From Streptoverticillium olivoreticuli subsp. olivoreticuli (GTDB taxonomy: Bacteria; Actinomycetota; Actinomycetes; Streptomycetales; Streptomycetaceae), in contig NZ_CP031455.1 of assembly GCF_003391135.1 (NCBI RefSeq), forward strand, positions 4,557,001-4,621,000: DNA of 64,000 nt, in the 5' to 3' direction. The position numbers were made by a program, and so were the translations under genes. The notes beneath the pieces are model-generated. The model saw only the letters and a list, made by a program, of their open reading frames with translations. It did not search any database and was not told the origin of the DNA. Of the stretch, positions 36,132 through 43,940 are shown in pieces. Within the stretch, counting starts at the first letter, position 1. Each line of letters opens with the position of its first letter.

Positions 36132-37319
36132 GTGCCCGCACCGAACTCCCCGACCGAAGCCTTCGCCTCCCTCCTCACCGAGGAAGGCCGCCACCTCCTC
36201 GCCGAGCTGCGCGACCACGACCCGTCGCAGGAGCTGGCGACGGCCACCCGGCTGCGCCGTGAGCACCCCGCCGAGCTGGTCTCCGCCGCGCTCGGCCAGG
36301 CGCGGCTGCGGCAGCGGGCGGTGGCGAAGTTCGGGGCCGAGGACGCGTACCGGATGTTCTTCACCCCCAACGGCGTCGAGCAGTCGACGCGCAAGACCGT
36401 CGCCGAATACCGCGCCGCCCGCTTCGCCGCGCTCGGCGTGCGCTCGGTGGCCGACCTCTGCTGCGGCATCGGCGGCGACGCGCTCGCGCTGGCCCGCGCG
36501 GGCGTACGCGTCCTCGCCGTCGATCGCGACCCGCTGGCCTGCGCGGTCGCACAGGCCAACGCGGAGGCGCTCGGCCTGGCCGACCTCATCGAGGTGCGCT
36601 GCGCGGACGTCACGGAGGTCGACACCTCCTCGTACGACGCCGTCTTCGTCGACCCGGCGCGCCGTGGCGGCCGCGGCCGGATCTTCGACCCGGAGGCGTA
36701 CTCGCCCCCGCTGTCCTGGGCGGTCCAGGCGGCCCTCGCCGCTCCCCGGGCCGCGCTCAAGATCGCACCCGGCATCCCGCACGAGGCCATCCCGGACGAG
36801 GCCGAAGCGGAGTGGATCTCCGACGGTGGCGACGTCAAGGAAGCGGTGCTGTGGTTCGGCACCGCCCCGGGCACGCGCCGGGCGACGCTGCTCCCGTCGG
36901 GCGCGACCCTCCCCGGCCGCGGCCTCCCCGACCCCGCGGTCCGCCCGGTCGGCCGCTACCTCTACGAACCGGACGGCGCCGCCATCCGCGCCCACCTCGT
37001 CGCCGAGGTCGCCGAGGACCTCACCGGCGGCCTGATCGACGAGACGATCGCCTACGTGACGAGCGACGAACTCCGCCCGACGCCGTACGCGACGCCGTAC
37101 GAGATCACGGACGTGCTCCCCTTCAACCTCAAGCACCTCAAAAAGCTGATGCGCGAACGGGAGATCGGCGTCGCGGTCATCAAGAAGCGCGGCTCGGCGG
37201 TGGAGCCGGAGGATCTGCGCAAGAAGCTGAAACTCGAAGGGGTGAACTCCTGTGTGATCGTACTTACGCGCGCGGCGGGAGCCCCGACGATGCTGCTGGG
37301 GCATCCGGTCCGGGCGTAG
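36132..37319 (+). CDS. SAM-dependent methyltransferase with THUMP-like C-terminus
   Basis: 395-residue class I methyltransferase. The SAM motif VADLCCGIGGDALALARAG is at about 106-124, the acidic motif VLAVDRDP follows, and a VDPARRGGRGRIFD motif marks the catalytic region. The C-terminal part (about 300-395, DVLPFNLKHLKKLMREREIGVAVIKKRG) matches THUMP-like RNA-binding modules, so an RNA substrate is likely. GTG at 36132 is the first start that keeps the usual N-terminus. Alternative upstream starts would overlap the deacetylase promoter. The modified RNA is unknown. Confidence 0.85.
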   Translation: MPAPNSPTEAFASLLTEEGRHLLAELRDHDPSQELATATRLRREHPAELVSAALGQARLRQRAVAKFGAEDAYRMFFTPNGVEQSTRKTVAEYRAARFAALGVRSVADLCCGIGGDALALARAGVRVLAVDRDPLACAVAQANAEALGLADLIEVRCADVTEVDTSSYDAVFVDPARRGGRGRIFDPEAYSPPLSWAVQAALAAPRAALKIAPGIPHEAIPDEAEAEWISDGGDVKEAVLWFGTAPGTRRATLLPSGATLPGRGLPDPAVRPVGRYLYEPDGAAIRAHLVAEVAEDLTGGLIDETIAYVTSDELRPTPYATPYEITDVLPFNLKHLKKLMREREIGVAVIKKRGSAVEPEDLRKKLKLEGVNSCVIVLTRAAGAPTMLLGHPVRA

Positions 37320-37410
37320 CGGTACACCCGGCGGCAATGGCGAGAGGAAAACGGCCATCGATCCGACTGATCCCGCCGGCCTGCTGATCAGGTTCGAAGA
37401 AGCAGCCGGG

Positions 37411-37947
37411 ATGCCGATCCGCCCTGAGTACGTCGAGGGCACGGTGCTGGTCCCACAACCACCGGACCACCGTCACACCACAGTTGTGTGCGAGCTGCAC
37501 CGCCGACTCCGCATGACGGGTTGCCGATGGATGGGGACCGGCGCCGGATTCCGCATCGGCCTGCCGGTCGAAGGTACGTACGCCCTGGTGATCCCCGACT
37601 TCTACGTGCTGCATCGCAAACCGACCGAGGCGGATGAGGCCCACCGTAAGGAGCATGGGGGCTGGCATCCGATCGCTCTCGTCGACCTGGTGGGTGAGGT
37701 CACCAACACCAGCCCCGAACTGGACACCGGCCCCAAGTACCGCAGCTACGCCTCTGCCGGAGTGCCGGTCTACGTCATCGTTCACTGCCAGACCAGCCGG
37801 GTGTACGTGCACTCCGAGCCCGTAAGTGACGTGGACAACCCGGCTCTCAGCCACTACCGGACAACGACGACCACCGCACTCGGCGGCAAGGTTCGACTCC
37901 CGGATCCATACCCGGTGTTGGACACCGCCTTCCTGCTGGAGAGCTGA
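37411..37947 (+). CDS. Uma2-family (DUF820) putative endonuclease, start uncertain
   Basis: 178 residues from the first ATG. Uma2-family proteins have a restriction-endonuclease-like fold and are scattered in many copies in Streptomyces; their function is unproven. Core elements are YVEGTVLV, IPDFYVLHR, IALVDLVGEVTNTSPELDTGPKY (family Asp/Glu-x-Lys region) and YASAGVPVYVIVH. Family-like sequence (LLIRFEEAAG) continues in frame upstream of the ATG to about 37357, yet no ATG, GTG or TTG occurs between there and the previous in-frame stop. An ATC codon at 37357 sits 8 nt after GAGAGGA. The gene is therefore either truncated, uses a rare start or is frame-disrupted. Confidence 0.72.
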   Translation: MPIRPEYVEGTVLVPQPPDHRHTTVVCELHRRLRMTGCRWMGTGAGFRIGLPVEGTYALVIPDFYVLHRKPTEADEAHRKEHGGWHPIALVDLVGEVTNTSPELDTGPKYRSYASAGVPVYVIVHCQTSRVYVHSEPVSDVDNPALSHYRTTTTTALGGKVRLPDPYPVLDTAFLLES

Positions 37948-37951
37948 AGCC

Positions 37952-38200
37952 CTACACCGACAGCGGGACCGCGTGGACCTCTGCCACCGGGTGGCCCGCC
38001 TTCGCGTGGACCTTCTTGACCGCTTCCGCCGAGGGCGCTTCCGACAGGCAGTAGACCGTTCCCGACTTCGGGTCCGCCCACGCCCTCTCGAAATGCACGC
38101 CCTCCTCGCGCTCGATCGCCTGATCGGCCTTGTGCGCGGCCGACAGCTGCTCGGCCGTGATGCCCTTCATGCCGTGATGGACGTCCATGAACTTGGCCAT
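37952..38200 (-). CDS. DUF4242 small metal-binding-type protein
   Basis: 82-residue protein of the DUF4242 family. S. coelicolor SCO4226, a structurally studied nickel-binding ferredoxin-like-fold protein of the same size, is the relative I recall. Visible features are an N-terminal KFMDVHHGMKGITAEQL with paired His, a middle SGTVYCLSEAPS and AEVHAVPLSV at the end. ATG at 38200 follows GGAGG. It converges on the Uma2 gene with 4 bp between stops. Function is uncertain; metal or stress response is inferred. Confidence 0.82.
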   Translation of the reverse strand: MAKFMDVHHGMKGITAEQLSAAHKADQAIEREEGVHFERAWADPKSGTVYCLSEAPSAEAVKKVHAKAGHPVAEVHAVPLSV

Positions 38201-38274
38201 CGCCCGCCACCTCCGGTTGCCGAGGGGATGCCCATACGTCCATCGTCCGCTTCCCGCCACCCCGACGCGACCTG

Positions 38275-38856
38275 TCAGTGGGTGTAGTCCTTGAGCTCCT
38301 CCGTCGCCAGGGTGATGCCGACCGGTTCGGGGAGCACGACGGTCTCGCCGTACGGATGCGACTTCCGGCTCAAGTACTTCCCGTTCCTGGGCTCGCTGTA
38401 GACGGTCACCATGCACTCGTCACGGTCGACGAGGAGGTAGACCGGGATGCCGACGGCGGCGTAACCGTCGCGCTTCTCCTTCCGGTCACGGCGATCGGTG
38501 TCCGAGTCATGTGAAGTCACCTCGACGGTCATCAGAACACCGTCGGGATTGGCCCACTCGCCTTGCCCCGCAAAGTTGCCCTTGGGCGCGAGGGAGCCAT
38601 CCGCCCGGGCCCGCCCCGCGCGGTAGTTTTCGATCTTGAGACCTTGCTCTGGATAGAGACGCAGCCCAGTGCGCTGCACCATGCACTGCTCCAGAAGCCA
38701 CATGATGATCTCCCCGTGATCTCCGTCCGGCACCGGCTTGACCTCAAGCTTTCCGTTGATGAATTCCAGCCACACGGTCTCGGGCGCCGAGTGGGCGAGT
38801 TCCTCGAACTCTTCGATGCTCATCTGGGGCCGGCGGTCAGCAGTGCTGGGGGTCAT
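38275..38856 (-). CDS. Uma2-family (DUF820) putative endonuclease
   Basis: 193-residue Uma2-family protein, complete. Core motifs are VWLEFINGKLEVKPVPDGDHGEIIMWL, the PDGVLMTVEVTSHDSDTDRRDRKEKRDGYAAVGIPVYLLVDRD active region with Asp/Glu and Lys residues of the PD-(D/E)XK pattern, and a C-terminal VVLPEPVGITLATEEL strand. ATG at 38856 follows GAGGAGG. Second copy of the family within 1.5 kb; sequence identity between the two looks low, so they are not a recent duplication. Cellular role unproven. Confidence 0.85.
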   Translation of the reverse strand: MTPSTADRRPQMSIEEFEELAHSAPETVWLEFINGKLEVKPVPDGDHGEIIMWLLEQCMVQRTGLRLYPEQGLKIENYRAGRARADGSLAPKGNFAGQGEWANPDGVLMTVEVTSHDSDTDRRDRKEKRDGYAAVGIPVYLLVDRDECMVTVYSEPRNGKYLSRKSHPYGETVVLPEPVGITLATEELKDYTH

Positions 38857-38912
38857 GGTGTCGCCTCCTCCCCTCCATGGTGCCCCGACATCAGGGGGCA
38901 CGTGCAGCAACG

Positions 38913-39782
38913 TCACCTACTGCTCCTTTCGCGTGCGCGGATGCCCGCTCGGATTTCTGCCGCGTAGTCGCGGACCTGCGCGGCCCGTACGGCGTGCGCC
39001 GGCTCGGGACGGTCCTCGCCCCGGCAGGCACGGCAGACGCCGCCGGGGAGCGCTTCCGGGCGGCCCGGGTCGTGGCAGACCGCGCATTCCATGAGCCGCA
39101 TGGGCTTATCGGCGAGCGTCGGTTCCGCCCTTTCCGGTGGCATCTTGTCGATCAGGCGCGTACGGGCCATGCCGCGCGCGTAGTGCACCAACGGGGGCAG
39201 TCCCGCCGTGAGTTCGCGTACGAGGTCCCTCGGTGACGCGCCCCTCGCCAGCCACTCCGTGGCCAGTTCCTCCAGCTCGCGGCAGTCCGCCGCCGACAGC
39301 GTCATCCGGGGGTCGGTGCGGCCCAGGGACGCGAGCGCGTCGTACGCCTCCGAGCGCGCCGGTGGCTCGTGGCGCGCCTCCGGGACGACGTCTCCCCTCA
39401 GGAACGTCTCCCACCACGCGTCGCCCCGCGCCGTGCGCGAGAAGTACGTCCGCGTCACCCAGTGCATGCTGCCGCCGTCACCCTTGCGGTGCTCCTTCAC
39501 CATCCGCAGGTGACCCGCCTCCGCGAGGCGGCGGATGGCCGTACGGCACGCGGCCTGGCCGTACGCGGGGATGTTCACGGCCAGAGTCTTCGCATCCATG
39601 GCCGCGCCCTCGGGCAGGCGGTCGACAAATGCGGCGATCAGGGCCTCGCGGGCGGGCAGGTGTGCGAAGTCGCCTGCGCGGCGGGGCTCCTGGTCGGGGG
39701 CGCTCCGCTTGCCGTAGCCGGGAGTGGCTTGCGGGTGTACGTGCGCGTGGCGCGCAGCGCCGTTAGAGTCGGCGTAAGCCAT
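38913..39782 (-). CDS. Winged-helix protein with C-terminal zinc ribbon
   Basis: 289-residue probable DNA-binding protein. Residues about 40-110 look like a winged helix (AREALIAAFVDRLPEG; TLAVNIPAYGQAACRTAIRRLAEAGHLRMVKEHRKGDGG; VTRTYF). A C-terminal zinc-ribbon-like module (CAVCHDPGRPEALPGGVCRACRG) has two CxxC pairs. This type is common in many copies in Streptomyces and I know no proven function. ATG at 39782 follows GAAGG, and a nested hairpin lies in the leader just upstream. Regulation of conjugal or mobile functions is a possibility only. Confidence 0.78.
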   Translation of the reverse strand: MAYADSNGAARHAHVHPQATPGYGKRSAPDQEPRRAGDFAHLPAREALIAAFVDRLPEGAAMDAKTLAVNIPAYGQAACRTAIRRLAEAGHLRMVKEHRKGDGGSMHWVTRTYFSRTARGDAWWETFLRGDVVPEARHEPPARSEAYDALASLGRTDPRMTLSAADCRELEELATEWLARGASPRDLVRELTAGLPPLVHYARGMARTRLIDKMPPERAEPTLADKPMRLMECAVCHDPGRPEALPGGVCRACRGEDRPEPAHAVRAAQVRDYAAEIRAGIRARERSSR

Positions 39783-39812
39783 GAGATCAGCCTTCGGTGA
39801 TCTTGTAGGTCA

Positions 39813-39847
39813 GACCCCGGTCGGTGCTGCTAACACCTGCCGGGGTC
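39813..39847 (-). promoter_or_regulatory. Nested hairpin in leader of winged-helix gene
   Basis: GACCCCGG/CCGGGGTC outer arms (8 bp) enclose GGTG/CACC inner arms. The structure lies 31-65 bp upstream of the start codon and could act as leader attenuator, operator or terminator of the upstream XRE-DUF397 unit. Confidence 0.5.
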
Positions 39848-40008
39848 GCTTTGTTGCTGCGAACGCTAGAGCGTGGCGACGGGCCGTCGCAACCCGATCA
39901 CTGGAAGTTAACTCGTGTGGTGCGCGCGGGGGTTGGGGAGGGTGGGTGGGTGGGTTATACCCACCATCCATTCCTCAGAGGCAGAGCTCGGGGTCCGGAG
40001 CCCGGAGC

Positions 40009-40248
40009 TCAAGTGGTTGCCGCGTACGCGACGAATTCGACCCAGGCGCTTGCGGGGGTGACCAGTTGGGGCCCGGGTATTCGCTTCGAGTCCCGGATGT
40101 GCACGGCGTGCGGGCGAGCCGCGACCTCTACGCATTCGCTTTCCGTGTCGCTGTAGCTGGACTTGCCCCAAGCCAGCGCGATTTCAACGCAGTTGCCACC
40201 ATTCTCGTTCGTGTAGCTGGATTTGAACCAGGCCAGCTCATCACTCAT
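40009..40248 (-). CDS. DUF397 protein with duplicated motif
   Basis: 79-residue DUF397 protein. It contains the family motif twice: WFKSSYTNENGGNCVEIAL (7-25) and WGKSSYSDTESECVEVA (27-43), followed by VHIRDSKRIPGPQLVTPASAWVEFV. DUF397 genes usually pair with an XRE/DUF5753 regulator, as here, where start and upstream stop overlap by 4 bp (ATGA). Such pairs include WhiJ-like and toxin-antitoxin-like modules of Streptomyces; a regulatory partner role is likely but unproven. Confidence 0.88.
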   Translation of the reverse strand: MSDELAWFKSSYTNENGGNCVEIALAWGKSSYSDTESECVEVAARPHAVHIRDSKRIPGPQLVTPASAWVEFVAYAATT

Positions 40249-41039
40249 AGCCCCTCCACCAACTTCCTGATGAACCGTTCGGACTCGGCAGGAGGAAGTG
40301 CCATCCGGCCGATAGCAGCGTGCTGCCTCGTGAAGTGGCTGACCTTCTCGGACTCCTCGTACAGCAACCCGGTCCAGTGCGCCTCCTCGTAGACGATCCA
40401 CTGAAGGCTGGGCAGCTCCAGCAGAACGAAGGAGGCGCTGACCACCACGCTGCCGGCCGGAAGAACTTGGATCGCTACGTTGCGTTGCTGGCCGACATCC
40501 AGCAAGTGCCCGAGCTGGCACTTGTGAGCCTCCGGGCCAGCAAGGGGGTGGCGCAAGGGCGCCTCCGCGATGAGGAACACGAACGCCCTACCTTGCTCCT
40601 TCAGCAGCGACTGCCGTCCCAGCCTGGCCTTCACCAACCCCTCGATCGCCTCGTCATCCGGCGGAGGCCAAGCGCCATTGAACAGCGCCCGCATCGTCTC
40701 TTCGGTCTGAAGCAGACCCGGAATGAGTAGCGGCTCGTACGAGCTGTAGGCGATCGCCTCGGCCTCATACCGGAAGAAGTCGTCGTACCGCGACACGACC
40801 GGCTCGGGACCCAGATAGTCGTGCGCTGCCACCAATAGCCCGTGCGCGCCGCACAGCCTGTCCGCCACTTCAAGCACCCGCAGCGTTGGCCTCCGTCGCC
40901 CCTGCTCCATCGACTTGATGGTCTCGCAGCCGTAGCTGGATTCCTCGGCCAGTTCCTCTCGGGACACCTCCGCAAGTGTCCGCCACAGCTTCATCTGGTG
41001 ACCGCAATACCGCCAGTTGATCGGCGGCAGAGAGCTCAT
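40245..41039 (-). CDS. XRE-family regulator with DUF5753 domain
   Basis: 264-residue regulator. The helix-turn-helix is at about 15-75 (QMKLWRTLAEVSREELAEESSYGCETIKSMEQGRRRPTLRVLEVADRL). The DUF5753 ligand-binding part occupies about 90-260 (YEPLLIPGLLQTEETMRALF; LDVGQQRNVAIQVLPAGS; YEEAHWTGLLYEESEKVSHF). ATG at 41039 chosen; a GTG five codons upstream is possible. Translationally coupled to the DUF397 partner. In Streptomyces such pairs act in developmental control (WhiJ type). Three tiny genes lie divergent to it. Confidence 0.9.
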   Translation of the reverse strand: MSSLPPINWRYCGHQMKLWRTLAEVSREELAEESSYGCETIKSMEQGRRRPTLRVLEVADRLCGAHGLLVAAHDYLGPEPVVSRYDDFFRYEAEAIAYSSYEPLLIPGLLQTEETMRALFNGAWPPPDDEAIEGLVKARLGRQSLLKEQGRAFVFLIAEAPLRHPLAGPEAHKCQLGHLLDVGQQRNVAIQVLPAGSVVVSASFVLLELPSLQWIVYEEAHWTGLLYEESEKVSHFTRQHAAIGRMALPPAESERFIRKLVEGL

Positions 41040-41145
41040 ACCCGTCAACACGCCCGCCCTTCCCCAGTGCCAGAACGGTACGTACACACAACGTCCCGTG
41101 ACCGTCACTTACGAAGGCTAGCCACGCCCCGTAACCCTAGGTAGC

Positions 41146-41364
41146 GTGAACAGAGAAATTCCGCCGCGTGGGGCATACGTCATCGACACCCGCACCGACC
41201 GGGTCGGTCAAGTCATGGACCACACAGGCGACTTCGTACACCTGCGCCCGCCCGGCGGCGGCCGCGAGTGGGAGTGCCCCGCCGCCTCGCTCCGGGTCAC
41301 GACGCTGCGCGCCTATCTGCGCGCGCACGTCTCGGAGGTCAACAACCGCCGGAGGCTCGTATGA
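41146..41364 (+). CDS. Small conserved-type hypothetical protein (72 aa)
   Basis: 72-residue protein starting at GTG 41146. Reads as a small beta-rich domain (AYVIDTRTDRVGQVMDHTGDFVHLRPPGGGREWECP) with a basic C-terminus (LRAYLRAHVSEVNNRRRL). I recognise the type as common beside XRE/DUF397 genes in Streptomyces, but no function is known. Its stop overlaps the next start by 4 bp (ATGA), supporting real translation. Confidence 0.7.
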   Translation: MNREIPPRGAYVIDTRTDRVGQVMDHTGDFVHLRPPGGGREWECPAASLRVTTLRAYLRAHVSEVNNRRRLV

Positions 41365-41504
41365 CCACCGGCCCGGCGGACGGCCCCACCCCCGAGGACC
41401 TCCGCACCGCGGTCGCCCGGGCGGACACCCCGGACGAGGCCCACGCCGCGGTCGCGGAGATCAGCCCTCTCCCCGACCGGGCGGAGGGCCATGCTGACGC
41501 CTGA
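41361..41504 (+). CDS. Tiny hypothetical protein (47 aa)
   Basis: 47-residue protein coupled by ATGA overlap to the preceding gene and overlapping the next gene by 14 bp. Acidic and Ala-rich (TPEDLRTAVARADTPDEAHAAVAEI). The segment TPEDLRTAVA resembles TPEALRTAVA near the N-terminus of the next protein, so they may share ancestry. No function known. Confidence 0.55.
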   Translation: MTTGPADGPTPEDLRTAVARADTPDEAHAAVAEISPLPDRAEGHADA

Positions 41505-41862
41505 CGCCCCACTGATCCCACGACCCGCGAACACTCCCGAAGCGCTGCGGACGGCCGTCGCCCAGGTCATGCCCGATTCGCTGGCGACCTTCGACGCCGA
41601 GTACGCCGAAGCCCTGTGCGAGGCACACAGCACGGGAAACGCGGGGCCGATGCGCCGACTCGTCGGCCAGTGGGCGGTGTACGTCGCCATCGAGCGACAC
41701 CCGAAGCGGGCAGCAAGATTTCGCTGTCTCGAAGCCACGGCCGATCAGGCCGAAACGGTTGAAGAGGCCCTGGCGGCGACCTCAGAGCTCGGGCGCATCC
41801 TGGACCAGGCGCTCGCCGAGGCTGGGCTCCCCTACGCCAGATCCGTCAGATCCTCCGCGTAG
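41491..41862 (+). CDS. DUF6247-like hypothetical protein
   Basis: 123-residue predicted mainly helical protein. The pattern PEALRTAVAQVMPDSLATFDAEYAEALCEAHSTG is typical of a family annotated DUF6247 in actinobacteria (from memory), where it often neighbours small toxin-like proteins. It overlaps the upstream tiny gene, and its last 31 bp overlap the 3' end of the membrane protein gene on the opposite strand. Cellular role unknown. Confidence 0.7.
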   Translation: MLTPDAPLIPRPANTPEALRTAVAQVMPDSLATFDAEYAEALCEAHSTGNAGPMRRLVGQWAVYVAIERHPKRAARFRCLEATADQAETVEEALAATSELGRILDQALAEAGLPYARSVRSSA

Positions 41863-42197
41863 AACGTCGTGAGCGGCTGCGGGCCTATGTACTGCTGGCA
41901 GTTGCACTGGCCCGGCTCGTAGCTCGTCGGTTTCTTTTCCGCGTCCCAGGCGACCGGGACCTCCACCGATTCGTGGCAGCGGCCCTGTTTGTCGTGCTTG
42001 GCCAGGTGGTGGGTGCAGCCGCAGACCGGCTCCGGGGGCTTGGACGCGGATTCGAGCGCCTCATGCTCCCGGCGCTCGGTCTCCAGGAGCTCCAGCTTGC
42101 GCTCGTGGCGGGTGCGCAGGGCCGTGCGGCCCATGTCGGCGGCCTTGGTGAAGCCTCCGACGCCGAAAAAGATCAATACCCACCAGAGCCAATCCAT
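41832..42197 (-). CDS. Membrane-anchored Cys/His-containing hypothetical protein
   Basis: 121-residue protein with one N-terminal membrane helix (MDWLWWVLIFFGVGGF), a charged coiled-coil-like segment (RTRHERKLELLETERREHEALESA) and a C-terminal metal-site-like region CGCTHHLAKHDKQGRCH followed by QCNCQQYIG. The Cys/His spacing suggests zinc binding. ATG at 42197 chosen because it places the helix first. Known as a hypothetical type in Streptomyces; function unknown. Confidence 0.75.
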   Translation of the reverse strand: MDWLWWVLIFFGVGGFTKAADMGRTALRTRHERKLELLETERREHEALESASKPPEPVCGCTHHLAKHDKQGRCHESVEVPVAWDAEKKPTSYEPGQCNCQQYIGPQPLTTFYAEDLTDLA

Positions 42198-42301
42198 GTC
42201 CGGCTCCTCCCCGTCCGCCCTGCCCGGCCTCCAGAATAGGTGTTCCCCAGGGGGCCCGGGCAGGGCTGTGGACAACCGGGTGTGGACAACCCGCTACCGG
42301 C

Positions 42302-43447
42302 TCACGACTCGTACAGGTTCTTCTTGCTCAGCTCGTGCACATGGTCGTGATCATGCGCGTGGGAGTGGGAGTGCGAGTGCCCATGAGCGCCCTCAGGCGC
42401 GGGTACGTGCGTCTCCGTCACCGGCAGCGAGGAGTCCGCCGAGAGGTCCCACGCGGAGGCGGCCCGCCCCCGCGCCACCATCTCCGAGCCCAGCGCCGCG
42501 ACCATCGCGCCGTTGTCCGTGCACAGCTTCGGGCGCGGCACGCGCAGCGTGATGCCCGCGTCCTCGCAGCGGCGGGCGGCCATGGCGCGCAGCCGCGTGT
42601 TCGCGGCGACGCCGCCGCCGATCATGAGGTGGTCGACGCCGTTGTCCTTGCAGGCGCGCACGGCCTTGCGGGTCAGGACGTCCACGACCGCCTCCTGGAA
42701 GGACGCCGCCACGTCCGCGACCGGCACCTCCTCGCCCGCCGCGCGCTTGGCCTCTATCCAGCGGGCCACGGCGGTCTTGAGACCGGAGAAGGAGAAGTCG
42801 TAGATCGGGTCCCGGGAGCCGGTCAGGCCGCGCGGGAAGCGGATGGCGTCCGGGTTGCCCTCGCGCGCGTACCGGTCGATGACCGGGCCGCCGGGGAAGC
42901 CGAGGTTCAGCACGCGGGCGACCTTGTCGAACGCCTCGCCCGCCGCGTCGTCGATCGTCGAGCCCAGCGGGCGGACGTCCGAGGTGATGTCGGGCGCCAG
43001 GAGCAGCGAGGAGTGGCCGCCGGAGACCAGCAGGGCCATCGTCGGCTCGGGCAGCGCGCCGTGTTCGAGCTGGTCCACGCAGATGTGCGAGGCCAGGTGG
43101 TTCACGCCGTAAAGAGGCTTGCCGAGTGCGTACGCGTACGCCTTGGCCGCCGACACCCCGACCAGCAGCGCGCCGGCGAGGCCGGGGCCCGCGGTGACGG
43201 CGATGCCGTCCAGGTCCTTGGCGCTGACCCCCGCCTCCTTGAGCGCCCGCTCGATGGTCGGGACCATCGCCTCCAGGTGGGCGCGGCTGGCGACCTCGGG
43301 GACCACGCCGCCGAAGCGGGCGTGCTCGTCGACGCTGGAGGCGATGGCGTCCGCGAGCAGGGTGTGGCCCCGGACGATGCCCACGCCCGTCTCGTCGCAG
43401 GAGGTCTCGATGCCGAGGACGAGGGGTTCGTCAGCTCTGGGAGCCAT
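42302..43447 (-). CDS. tsaD: tRNA t6A37 synthase subunit TsaD with His-rich tail
   Basis: 381-residue TsaD/Kae1 enzyme, which transfers threonylcarbamoyl to A37 of ANN-decoding tRNAs in the cytoplasm. Metal-binding motif NHLASHI gives H117 and H121, and ASHK-fold motifs (GIETSCDETGVGI; VSGGHSSLL; MIGGGVAANTRLR) are complete. The protein ends in a tail of about 35 residues with a HSHSHSHAHDHDHVH run that the family core does not need. It is last in the tsaB-rimI-tsaD operon and its start overlaps the rimI end by 17 bp. Confidence 0.95.
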   Translation of the reverse strand: MAPRADEPLVLGIETSCDETGVGIVRGHTLLADAIASSVDEHARFGGVVPEVASRAHLEAMVPTIERALKEAGVSAKDLDGIAVTAGPGLAGALLVGVSAAKAYAYALGKPLYGVNHLASHICVDQLEHGALPEPTMALLVSGGHSSLLLAPDITSDVRPLGSTIDDAAGEAFDKVARVLNLGFPGGPVIDRYAREGNPDAIRFPRGLTGSRDPIYDFSFSGLKTAVARWIEAKRAAGEEVPVADVAASFQEAVVDVLTRKAVRACKDNGVDHLMIGGGVAANTRLRAMAARRCEDAGITLRVPRPKLCTDNGAMVAALGSEMVARGRAASAWDLSADSSLPVTETHVPAPEGAHGHSHSHSHAHDHDHVHELSKKNLYES

Positions 43448-43940
43448 GGGTCATTCCTTGCACTGCGGAGTTCGGATCGGAAAGGCGCATCACGAGCGCG
43501 TCGACGTTACCGGGCTGGTAGTAGCCGCGGCGGACGCCGACCGGCTCGAAGCCGAAGCGCTCGTAGAGCCGCTGGGCGCGCGTGTTGTCGACGCGCACCT
43601 CCAGGAGGACCTCACGGCACTCGAAGTCGGTCGCGGTGGTGAGCAGCTCGGCGAGCAGCCGGGCGCCGAGGCCGGTGCTCCAGTGCTCGTAGGCGACGGC
43701 GATGGTCTGTACGTCGCCGGTACCGTCGATCGCGGCGAGGCCGGCGTAGCCGACGACGTTGCCCTTGGCGTCCTCGGCGACCACGTAGCGGCGGTTGGCG
43801 CCCGCGCCGCGGGCGTGCGCCAGCTCGGACCAGAACAGGCCCTTGGACCAGGCGTCGTCCGGGAAGAGCACGCGCTCCAGCTCCAGCACCGGCCCGATGT
43901 CCCACCAGCGCATCTCGCGGATACGCACTGTCTCGGTCAC
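43431..43940 (-). CDS. rimI: RimI-type ribosomal protein N-acetyltransferase
   Basis: 169-residue GNAT acetyltransferase of the RimI group, which acetylates the N-terminus of ribosomal protein S18 in E. coli. The acetyl-CoA motif VQTIAVAYEHWSTGLGARLLAEL and the C-terminal LEVRVDNTRAQRLYERFGFEPVGVRRGYYQ are typical. GTG at 43940 overlaps the tsaB stop by 4 bp. Sits between tsaB and tsaD as in many actinobacteria. Confidence 0.92.
   Translation of the reverse strand: MTETVRIREMRWWDIGPVLELERVLFPDDAWSKGLFWSELAHARGAGANRRYVVAEDAKGNVVGYAGLAAIDGTGDVQTIAVAYEHWSTGLGARLLAELLTTATDFECREVLLEVRVDNTRAQRLYERFGFEPVGVRRGYYQPGNVDALVMRLSDPNSAVQGMTHGSQS

Noticed and set aside
37411..41862. Prophage or integrative element covering the variable small-gene region
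   Set aside because: No integrase, replication or transfer gene, no att repeat or tRNA; only scattered Streptomyces-type accessory genes.
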